A DNA stretch of 9,209 bases from CAZWIT01 sp964533435 (GTDB taxonomy: Bacteria; Patescibacteriota; Patescibacteriia; UBA1558; GWA2-36-10), in contig CAZHLU010000038.1 of assembly GCA_964533435.1 (NCBI GenBank), positions 1 through 9,209 on the forward strand, in the 5' to 3' direction. The notes below the pieces were generated by a model. It saw nothing but the letters and a program-made list of their open reading frames with translations, did no database searches and was not told the origin of the DNA. Below are positions 1-4,849 of the stretch, in pieces (within the stretch, counting starts at the first letter, position 1; every line of letters begins with the position of its first letter). A program made the translations under genes and the position numbers.

Positions 1-57
1 TATCCAGCCAAACGAGCGGCTCGTTTTAATCCAATTGACGCTTTGCGTTTTGAATAA
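1..57 (+). CDS. ABC transporter permease, MacB/FtsX family (C-terminal end only)
   Basis: Only the last 18 codons and a TAA stop are present; the gene begins upstream of the window. Frame 1 reads YPAKRAARFNPIDALRFE, which matches the very conserved C-terminal tail of MacB-type permeases (Y-P-A-x-x-A-A-x-x-x-P-I-x-A-L-R-x-E). Members of this family form the membrane part of ABC systems that export peptides, lipids or macrolides, or that transmit force to the periplasm. The next gene starts 16 nt downstream on the same strand and encodes a small exported protein, so the two are probably one transcript ending at the terminator near 526. The tail motif is seen directly; substrate and partner genes cannot be judged from this fragment. 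Confidence 0.85.
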   Translation, partial: YPAKRAARFNPIDALRFE

Positions 58-73
58 TAATTAAAAGAAAAAT

Positions 74-493
74 ATGAAGAAAAATTTACCAATTATCATT
101 ATCATCATGGTTGTTGTGGCTAGTTTATCATTTTATAGTGGCATGACTTATGCCGGTAGTAAAAATACTAGATCAATAGCGGGCAACTTTAACCGTATTG
201 GTATGAATAATAATAGGACACAAGGTAATAGACAGTTTGGTGCCAATTTTATTAATGGTGAAATAATAAGCCAAGATAATCAAAGTATTACTTTAAAATT
301 GCGCGACGGTGGCTCTAAGATTGTTTTACTTTCTGCTTCAACTACAGTTAGTAAAATGTCCACTGGTTCAATCGCGGACTTGTCCAATGATGTCAATGTT
401 ATGGTGTCTGGTACCAGTAATTCAGATGGTAGCTTTAGTGCCCAAAATATACAGCTTAGCTCTAACTTTATGCCAACATCAACGCCTAGATAA
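74..493 (+). CDS. Small exported protein with DUF5666-like domain
   Basis: A 139-residue protein. Residues 1-5 are basic, residues 6-19 are a strongly hydrophobic run (PIIIIIMVVVAS), and a likely cleavage or anchor region follows near residues 22-30, so it is probably periplasmic or anchored outside the membrane. Residues 31-57 are rich in Asn, Arg and Gly and look disordered. Residues 60-128 form a beta-rich module with the pattern N-G-E-I, then S-I-T-L-K-L-R-D-G, S-x-S-T-T-V, and V-x-V-S-G-T with D-G-S-F-S-A at the end. That pattern resembles the DUF5666 / OB-like domain often found in small exported bacterial proteins. The tail (PTSTPR) is low complexity. It follows the ABC permease by 16 nt and precedes a terminator, so I infer a role connected with that transporter; no enzyme motif is visible. 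The ATG has no SD, like most genes here. Confidence 0.75.
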   Translation: MKKNLPIIIIIMVVVASLSFYSGMTYAGSKNTRSIAGNFNRIGMNNNRTQGNRQFGANFINGEIISQDNQSITLKLRDGGSKIVLLSASTTVSKMSTGSIADLSNDVNVMVSGTSNSDGSFSAQNIQLSSNFMPTSTPR

Positions 494-499
494 TAGTTT

Positions 500-526
500 A
501 AAAAATCGCCCATTAGGCGATTTTTT
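500..526 (+). terminator. Rho-independent terminator after the ABC/DUF5666 operon
   Basis: A perfect 10-11 bp stem (left arm 500-510, AAAAAATCGCC; right arm 516-526, GGCGATTTTTT) encloses the 5-nt loop CATTA. The right arm runs into the T tract. It begins 7 nt after the stop of the DUF5666-like gene. Confidence 0.9.
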
Positions 527-534
527 GTTATACT
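526..534 (+). promoter_or_regulatory. Extended -10 promoter for the M23 peptidase gene
   Basis: TGTTATACT has the TG-N-TATAMT form of an extended -10. It starts on the last T of the preceding terminator. The position 17 nt upstream lies inside the hairpin and is a poor -35, so the TG extension would have to compensate. The predicted start of transcription is near 541, about 33 nt before the ATG at 574. Confidence 0.5.
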
Positions 535-573
535 TAAAAAGTAATTTTAAAGACAGATTTAATCAATAGATAT

Positions 574-1254
574 ATGAGTAAAATATATTGGGTAATTATT
601 TTCATTTTATTAGTTTTTTTGGCTAGTTATTTATTTTTTAGTAAAAAAGTTATTGCCCCTACTTTACCTTTGGATAATTTAAATAAGCAGACAGTAAATA
701 ATGATGTTGTTGATGTTAATGCAAGCACTACGCAATCAGAATTAAAACAAGCAATAAGTTTACCGATGGATAATGCTTTAGAGAGGGTGACAAAAAAATC
801 TTTTGGCATTAAAATATCACCCCAAGACTCACCAATTATGCCAGAAAAATTTTCTGGCTATCATACAGGCGTTGATTTTGAAGTTTTGTCAGCTGAAGAA
901 AATAGTAAAATTACGATCAAGGCAATTTGCGATGGTAAGCTTTTATTAAAAAGACAAGCAAGTGGATATGGCGGAGTAATGGTACAAAGTTGCCAGTTAA
1001 ATGGGCAGGCAATTACAGTGGTCTATGGCCATCTTAGTTTGGCTAGCGTAAGTTTGGCAATTGGTGATAGTATTAAAGCTGGTCAAACAATTGCCTTATT
1101 AGGTAAAGGTTTTAGTCAAGAAACTGATGGAGAAAGAAAGCATTTACACTTATCGATTCATTTAGGTTCAGGTATAAATATTCGTGGTTATGTGGATCAA
1201 GTAGGAGAGTTGCAGTCTTGGCTAGATCCTTTAACTTTATTACAAAATAATTAA
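574..1254 (+). CDS. Membrane-anchored M23 (LytM-type) peptidase
   Basis: A 226-residue protein with an N-terminal signal anchor at residues 4-22 and a linker of about 60 residues rich in Asn, Asp, Thr and Val. The M23 metallopeptidase fold follows from about residue 85. The zinc and catalytic residues appear intact: H97-x3-D101 in GYHTGVDF, H153 in YGHLS, and H190/H192 in KHLHLSIH. The GDSIKAGQTIALLGK segment (164-178) is the usual lysostaphin-like beta strand pair. The family cleaves peptide cross-links of peptidoglycan, usually outside the membrane. With all ligands present it is more likely an active hydrolase than an EnvC/NlpD-like activator, though this is inference. C120 and C140 could form a disulfide. 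The ATG at 574 is the first in frame and gives a proper anchor. A small membrane protein follows after 10 nt and is probably co-transcribed. Confidence 0.9.
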   Translation: MSKIYWVIIFILLVFLASYLFFSKKVIAPTLPLDNLNKQTVNNDVVDVNASTTQSELKQAISLPMDNALERVTKKSFGIKISPQDSPIMPEKFSGYHTGVDFEVLSAEENSKITIKAICDGKLLLKRQASGYGGVMVQSCQLNGQAITVVYGHLSLASVSLAIGDSIKAGQTIALLGKGFSQETDGERKHLHLSIHLGSGINIRGYVDQVGELQSWLDPLTLLQNN

Positions 1255-1264
1255 TTATAATATT

Positions 1265-1576
1265 ATGTCTAAAAAAATTTTCAAGCATGCATTATTAGAA
1301 GCCGGACTAGCTATTGTTTATATAGTTTTAGTAGTTCTTCTGTTAAACAATGGCAACCGTTTTTTTGGTAAAGAGGATAATATTGGTATGCCAATATTAG
1401 CTCTGTTACTATTAGTTTTTTCAGTTGCTTTTATGGGTGTGACTATTTTTGGTCGATCAATTTTATGGTATTTAGAAGGTCAAAAAAAGGAAGCAATTAA
1501 GTTGATTTTTTATAAACTAAGCGTATTATTTGTGGCATTAGTGGCATTATTTATTATTTTGACAATTGTTAAATAA
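1265..1576 (+). CDS. Small three-helix membrane protein of unknown function
   Basis: A 103-residue hydrophobic protein that I do not recognise. It has about three membrane segments, near residues 10-28, 42-63 and 78-101. A short polar loop (NNGNRFFGKEDN, 28-39) lies between the first and second, and a basic/acidic loop (EGQKKE, 71-76) between the second and third. The N-terminus is basic (MSKKIFKH). No catalytic or binding motif is visible. It begins 10 nt after the M23 peptidase stop and has no promoter of its own, so I infer one operon and possibly an envelope-related role. The length, clean frame and close spacing argue for a real gene. A second promoter begins immediately after its stop. 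Confidence 0.75.
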   Translation: MSKKIFKHALLEAGLAIVYIVLVVLLLNNGNRFFGKEDNIGMPILALLLLVFSVAFMGVTIFGRSILWYLEGQKKEAIKLIFYKLSVLFVALVALFIILTIVK

Positions 1577-1579
1577 ATA

Positions 1580-1608
1580 TTGCCAGAGACAAGGTTTTTA
1601 GTTATACT
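1580..1608 (+). promoter_or_regulatory. Promoter for proS
   Basis: TTGCCA (1580-1585) and TATACT (1603-1608) are separated by exactly 17 nt, close to the sigma-70 consensus. Transcription would start near 1615, leaving a leader of only about 17 nt before the ATG at 1632. A second AT-rich TATAAT at 1614-1619 has no matching -35. Confidence 0.6.
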
Positions 1609-1631
1609 GCTTATATAATTTATTAAAATTT

Positions 1632-2867
1632 ATGAGACAATCGAGATTATTTGGTAAAACCAGAAAAGATATTAGTCAGGACGAAAAAAGTATTAATGCC
1701 GATTTACTTACTCGGGCTGGCTTTGTGGAAAAACAAATGGCCGGAGTTTATAATTATTTACCTTTAGGTCTTAGGACTTTTCGTAAGATTGAAAATATCA
1801 TTAGAGAAGAAATTAATGCTATTGGTGGCCAAGAAATTTTAATGCCAGTTTTGCAATCTAAAGAATTATGGCAACAAACTGGTCGTTGGTCTAGCATTGA
1901 ATCCATCATGTATCAATTTAAAGATCATCATGGTAGCGAAATAGGCCTAGGCACAACTCACGAAGAAGTGGTTACTGATATTGTCAAAAAGCATATTGTA
2001 TCTTATAAAGATTTACCCTTGGCCTTGTATCAAATTCAAACTAAATTTCGCGATGAAAAAAGAGCCAAGTCTGGCTTGTTACGTGGTAGAGAGTTTAGTA
2101 TGAAAGATTTATATAGTTTTCATACCAATGAGGCTGATTTAGATGAATATTATCAAAAGGCTCATGATGCTTATATCAAGATTTTTAAACGTTTAGGTTT
2201 AGAAGCTTTTTCCGTAGAAGCATCTGGTGGGGCTATTAGTGAAAAATTTTCGCATGAATTTATGGTCATAAATCCAGCCGGTGAAGATGTAACTATTTTA
2301 TGTACTAAATGTGGCTGGGCACAGAACACAGAAATTGCCAAAGTAAAAGCCGGCGATAAGTGTCCCCAGTGTGGTAATAGTTTACAAGCAGAAAAAACCG
2401 TTGAAGCTGGTAATATATTTAATTTAGGTACCGAATATTCTGCTAAAATGGGTTTAAAGTTTACTGATCAAGATGGCAAACAAAAAAATGTGATTATGGG
2501 CTGTTATGGTATTGGTTTAGGCAGAGCCATGGGTACTATTGTGGAAGCAAGTCATGACGATGATGGTATTATCTGGACTAAAAATACCAGCCCTTATCAA
2601 GTGCACTTAGTGGATTTAGGTAAAGATGCTAAAAAGGCAGATAAAATTTATGATGAATTAGTAAAAAATAATATTGACGTTTTGTATGATGATCGTGATA
2701 TTTCGGCTGGTAAAAAATTAAAAGACGCAGATTTGATTGGTATTTGTTGGCAATTAATTCATAATGATAAAAAAGATACTTTAGAATTAGTACATCGTCA
2801 GGATCATAAAAAACAAGAACTTAGCTTAAAGGAAGTTATTAAGCAGATAAAAGAATATTATCAATAA
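1632..2867 (+). CDS. proS: Prolyl-tRNA synthetase, short form without the editing domain
   Basis: Charges tRNA-Pro with proline in the cytoplasm. The start MRQSRLFGKT matches the usual bacterial N-terminus. Class II motifs are in order: motif 1 around residues 50-73 (to ILMPVL), the TTHEE proline-site loop at 108-112, motif 2 at 139-163 (FRDEKRA, then RGREFSMKDLYSF), and motif 3 at 290-305 (GCYGIGLGRAMG). The anticodon-binding domain spans about 321-411. The protein is 411 residues, against about 570 for E. coli-type ProRS. The missing part is the roughly 180-residue INS editing domain that normally sits between motifs 2 and 3. Residues 224-247 instead hold C-x2-C and C-x2-C pairs (C224, C227, C244, C247), a likely zinc knuckle. 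It therefore probably cannot clear Ala-tRNA-Pro by itself. Own promoter; terminator hairpin after the stop. Confidence 0.97.
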   Translation: MRQSRLFGKTRKDISQDEKSINADLLTRAGFVEKQMAGVYNYLPLGLRTFRKIENIIREEINAIGGQEILMPVLQSKELWQQTGRWSSIESIMYQFKDHHGSEIGLGTTHEEVVTDIVKKHIVSYKDLPLALYQIQTKFRDEKRAKSGLLRGREFSMKDLYSFHTNEADLDEYYQKAHDAYIKIFKRLGLEAFSVEASGGAISEKFSHEFMVINPAGEDVTILCTKCGWAQNTEIAKVKAGDKCPQCGNSLQAEKTVEAGNIFNLGTEYSAKMGLKFTDQDGKQKNVIMGCYGIGLGRAMGTIVEASHDDDGIIWTKNTSPYQVHLVDLGKDAKKADKIYDELVKNNIDVLYDDRDISAGKKLKDADLIGICWQLIHNDKKDTLELVHRQDHKKQELSLKEVIKQIKEYYQ

Positions 2868-2869
2868 TT

Positions 2870-2904
2870 AAAGTCACCCTGAGAAAAGTCACAGGGTGAT
2901 TTTT
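2870..2904 (+). terminator. Terminator or attenuator hairpin between proS and rlmH
   Basis: Arms TCACCCTG (2874-2881) and CAGGGTGA (2892-2899) pair perfectly around a 10-nt loop. The stem extends by a G-T wobble and A-T pairs into the run TTTTT (2900-2904). It lies just after the proS stop, but rlmH starts only 12 nt beyond it. Confidence 0.85.
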
Positions 2905-2915
2905 ACTTAAATATT

Positions 2916-3377
2916 ATGTTTAAAATTACGATAGTTGCCGTTGGTAAAATTAAGGAAAAATTTTGGCAAGAAGCTTTAAAAGAATATCAAAAAAGACTAA
3001 AGCCCTATGCAGTTTTAGATATGGTAGAAGTAAAAGCTGAATCTTTTCAGGCTCACAATAAACAATCTGCTCAAAATAAAGAAAATCAGCGTTTACTTAC
3101 GGCCTTAGATAAATACGATAAACAAAATGTTTATTTACTGGCCGAGCGTGGTCAAGAATTTGACTCTCTTGGCTTTGCTAATTTTATAAAAGCTAAATCT
3201 GAATTAGTTTTAGTCTTGGGCGGTGCTTTAGGCTGGGCAGAGGAGATTAAGCTTAAGTATACAAAAAGTATTTCTTTGTCCCAACTTACTATGCCACACG
3301 AAATGGCAAGAGTTGTGCTATTGGAGCAGATATATCGAGCAGCAACTATCTTACAGGGCAAAGAATACCATTATTGA
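2916..3377 (+). CDS. rlmH: 23S rRNA (pseudouridine-1915-N3)-methyltransferase RlmH
   Basis: A 153-residue SPOUT-class methyltransferase. The family transfers a methyl group from SAM to pseudouridine 1915 in helix 69 of 23S rRNA on assembled 70S ribosomes. It shows the family N-terminus (FKITIVAVGKIKE, 2-14), the Y-x-K-R-L segment (24-28), the SAM-site glycine loop LGGALGW (101-107), and the C-terminal block LSQLTMPHEMARVVLLEQIY (121-140) followed by RAATILQGKEYHY. Length agrees with the usual 155-160. The stop is TGA and overlaps the TTGACA of the next promoter. No clear promoter lies between the upstream hairpin (ending about 2904) and the ATG at 2916, so expression may depend on read-through from proS. 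There is no SD. Confidence 0.97.
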   Translation: MFKITIVAVGKIKEKFWQEALKEYQKRLKPYAVLDMVEVKAESFQAHNKQSAQNKENQRLLTALDKYDKQNVYLLAERGQEFDSLGFANFIKAKSELVLVLGGALGWAEEIKLKYTKSISLSQLTMPHEMARVVLLEQIYRAATILQGKEYHY

Positions 3378-3401
3378 CAATAAAATATAGCTATGTAAAA
3401 T
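3374..3401 (+). promoter_or_regulatory. Promoter for the 67-residue membrane protein
   Basis: A consensus TTGACA (3374-3379) overlaps the rlmH stop codon, and TAAAAT (3396-3401) follows after 16 nt. Transcription would start near 3408, giving an unusually long leader of about 70 nt before the ATG at 3478. Confidence 0.55.
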
Positions 3402-3463
3402 CTATATTAGTTATTTGAAAATAAATGTTTTTTGGGAGTGTGTCGCCAAAGTCGTCTTTAGAA

Positions 3464-3471
3464 AGGTAGGT
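3464..3471 (+). promoter_or_regulatory. Strong ribosome binding site that decides the start at 3478
   Basis: AAAGGTAGGT (3462-3471) is the SD consensus AAAGGAGGT with one extra T, and its AGG lies 7 nt before the ATG at 3478. It is the only clear SD in the window. This favours 3478 over the longer reading from 3415, whose upstream bases are AT-rich without an SD. Confidence 0.7.
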
Positions 3472-3477
3472 GTGCCC

Positions 3478-3681
3478 ATGTCTCGTGTGGAAAATTTTAA
3501 GATTTTGGTAGTAATGGCTATTTTGACTTGTGGTGCAATTAGCTTTATTGGGTCAACTATTGTCATTTTTTTGGCAGAGATGGGTGTAGTAAAAGAATTA
3601 CCGCATGTGGAAGAAGTTTTGTGTGTAGGGGCTATTGCTAGTATCTTACTTTTAGATTATCTCTTGCCAGATAAAGAATAG
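3478..3681 (+). CDS. Small hydrophobic two-helix membrane protein, unknown function
   Basis: A 67-residue protein that I do not recognise. The frame is open from an ATG at 3415 (88 residues), but the SD at 3462-3471 points to 3478. Two membrane segments are likely, near residues 8-33 and 47-62, joined by a polar loop (EMGVVKELPHVEEV, 34-47). Each carries one cysteine (C18, C49). The C-terminus is charged (DYLLPDKE). It has its own promoter and a 70-nt leader with G+C-richer patches than its surroundings. It lies between rlmH and the sdpRI operon, 153 nt before sdpR. The strong SD and long leader are unlike every neighbour, which suggests either a highly translated or controlled product or a different origin. 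A peptide linked to SdpI immunity is conceivable but rests on position alone. Confidence 0.6.
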   Translation: MSRVENFKILVVMAILTCGAISFIGSTIVIFLAEMGVVKELPHVEEVLCVGAIASILLLDYLLPDKE

Positions 3682-3718
3682 TTTTCGCACCTTTGTTCAT
3701 TACGTGTTTATATTTTTT

Positions 3719-3740
3719 GAGGGAAGCAATTGTTTCCCTC
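3719..3740. repeat. Inverted repeat hairpin after the 67-residue gene
   Basis: Arms GAGGGAAGCAA (3719-3729) and TTGTTTCCCTC (3730-3740) pair along 11 bp with one G-T wobble; sterically the central AATT forms the loop. No T tract follows on either strand, so it is not a canonical intrinsic terminator. It could be an mRNA 3'-end structure or a protein site. Confidence 0.5.
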
Positions 3741-3773
3741 ACTCCCTAAGAACATTTAGTAAAAAGTAGGCTA

Positions 3774-3802
3774 TTGACTATTTTTTATTTTTGCTATATA
3801 AT
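3774..3802 (+). promoter_or_regulatory. Promoter of the sdpRI operon
   Basis: TTGACT (3774-3779) and TATAAT (3797-3802) are separated by exactly 17 nt, with a TGC just before the -10 region. This is the best sigma-70 match in the window. Transcription would start near 3809, inside the palindromic operator, about 26 nt before the sdpR ATG. Confidence 0.8.
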
Positions 3803-3825
3803 TAGATATATATCTAAATATCTAA
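3802..3825. promoter_or_regulatory. Putative SdpR operator overlapping the -10 and start site
   Basis: TTAGATATATATCTAA (3802-3817) is a perfect 16-bp palindrome. Its right half, ATATCTAA (3810-3817), is repeated in tandem at 3818-3825. The site overlaps the last base of the -10 and the predicted transcription start, so a bound dimer would block RNA polymerase. ArsR-family repressors commonly bind such AT-rich inverted repeats at their own promoters. Binding by SdpR is inferred. Confidence 0.65.
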
Positions 3826-3834
3826 TTAAACCTT

Positions 3835-4119
3835 ATGTCTTTAACTAATACTTTTGCTGCCTTATCTGAGCCAAATCGTCAGAAAATATTAGATTTATTA
3901 AAGCAAAGCGAGTTACCAGTTAGTGAAATCGCCAAGAGTCTAGATATTACTTTAGCTACTTTATCTCATCATTTAGATATTTTAAAGCGAGCGGATCTTG
4001 TTTCTAGTCGTCGCCAAGGTCAACAAATAATCTATTCTTTAAATTTTAGTATTTTAGAAGAGGTGGCAGAAAAAATAGCCAAATTTTTGGCAGTTAAAAA
4101 ATATAAAATTAATAAGTAA
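3835..4119 (+). CDS. sdpR: ArsR/SmtB-family transcriptional repressor, SdpR-like
   Basis: A 94-residue winged helix-turn-helix protein. LSEPNRQKILDLL (10-22) is the family-typical first helix, PVSEIAKSLDIT (28-39) the start of the HTH, LATLSHHLDILKRADLV (40-56) the recognition helix, and SSRRQGQQIIYSLN (57-70) the beta wing. There are no cysteines and no metal motif such as ELCVCDL, which separates it from metal-sensing ArsR proteins and fits the SdpR branch. In Bacillus, SdpR represses sdpRI and is drawn to the membrane by ligand-bound SdpI. The gene here is followed after 8 nt by an SdpI homologue, which supports the same assignment. A palindrome covering its own promoter suggests autorepression. 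The ATG at 3835 has no SD. Confidence 0.92.
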   Translation: MSLTNTFAALSEPNRQKILDLLKQSELPVSEIAKSLDITLATLSHHLDILKRADLVSSRRQGQQIIYSLNFSILEEVAEKIAKFLAVKKYKINK

Positions 4120-4127
4120 ATAAATTT

Positions 4128-4796
4128 ATGAAATCGGCAATTAAATTAACTTGGAAAAGCGAAATCTGGTCTATTTTGTTAATTATAGCAGGACTAGTTT
4201 TAAGTTTTTATTTTTATGCTCACTTTCCCGAGCGAGCAGTAACTCATTGGGGCTTTAGAGGCGAACCTAATGGTTGGTCAAGTAGAGCAGGTGCTGCTTT
4301 TGGTACCATGGCAATGATACCGGGCATATATTTATTATTTATATTATTACCATTGATTGATCCCAAGAAAGAGCGTTATGCTGAATTTGCCAAAGTCTTT
4401 CAAGTGTTTAAAAACATATTAATAACTTTATTTTTTGTAATTTATTTAATATCTGGTTTATATAATATTGGTTATCCGATCAGAATCGAATTTTGGGTGC
4501 CTTGGCTAATTGGTTTATTAATGATTGTTCTTGGTAATTATCTAGGCAAGATTAAACGTAACTGGTTTATGGGTATTCGTACACCTTGGACTTTGTCTTC
4601 AGAAAATGTTTGGAATAAAACTCATAGAGTAGGTGGTTGGGCTTTTATGTTTTATGGTTTGTGTATTATTATTTCTCCTAATCTATCCCAAACTTTAGGT
4701 ATGGTTGTATTTATGATTGGTACTTTTGCCATTATCTTTGGTACGCTTATTTATTCTTATATTGTTTATCGTCAAGAACAAAATCAAAAAAAATAA
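4128..4796 (+). CDS. sdpI: SdpI-family immunity / signal-transducing membrane protein
   Basis: A 222-residue integral membrane protein with about six helices, near residues 13-32, 57-77, 95-114, 121-140, 168-186 and 190-214. The first part matches the DUF1648 module: after helix 1 comes FPERAVTHWGFRGEPNGW (33-50), with the P-x(5)-H-W-G-x-x-G-x-P-N-x-W pattern. The second part carries the SdpI signature NWFMGIRTPWTLSSENVW (145-162) followed by NKTHRVGG. In Bacillus subtilis SdpI protects against the SDP toxin and, when occupied, sequesters SdpR so that the operon is induced. Length (222 against about 207) and the adjacent sdpR agree. No sdpABC toxin genes are in the window, so the role could be immunity to toxins from neighbours or a more general envelope-stress response. 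The operon ends at the hairpin at 4821. Confidence 0.93.
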   Translation: MKSAIKLTWKSEIWSILLIIAGLVLSFYFYAHFPERAVTHWGFRGEPNGWSSRAGAAFGTMAMIPGIYLLFILLPLIDPKKERYAEFAKVFQVFKNILITLFFVIYLISGLYNIGYPIRIEFWVPWLIGLLMIVLGNYLGKIKRNWFMGIRTPWTLSSENVWNKTHRVGGWAFMFYGLCIIISPNLSQTLGMVVFMIGTFAIIFGTLIYSYIVYRQEQNQKK

Positions 4797-4820
4797 TTTA
4801 ATTTCAGCAAATAAAAAATT

Positions 4821-4844
4821 AGCCCTGCACCACGGTGCAGGGCT
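4821..4844. terminator. Bidirectional terminator between sdpI and mgtA
   Basis: AGCCCTGCAC (4821-4830) and GTGCAGGGCT (4835-4844) form a perfect 10-bp stem with the loop CACG. T-rich sequence follows on the plus strand (TTATTTT), and AATTTTTTAT follows on the minus strand. It lies between two converging genes, 24 nt after the sdpI stop and 5 nt past the ATPase stop, so it can end both transcripts. Confidence 0.9.
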
Positions 4845-4849
4845 TTATT

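Noticed and set aside
309..569. Plus-strand frame of 86 codons over the DUF5666-like gene
   Set aside because: It crosses the terminator at 500-526 and has no motif, while the frame 74-493 has a signal sequence and domain pattern.
3375..3377. TGA as a sense codon (Gly) as in Gracilibacteria/Absconditabacteria
   Set aside because: TGA ends rlmH at the normal family C-terminus, and the long ORFs (411 and 866 codons) contain no in-frame TGA, so the standard bacterial code is sufficient.
3415..3477. Longer N-terminus (21 extra residues) for the 67-residue membrane protein
   Set aside because: The upstream ATG has no SD, whereas 3478 is preceded by a strong SD at ideal spacing, and the hydrophobic protein reads naturally from there.
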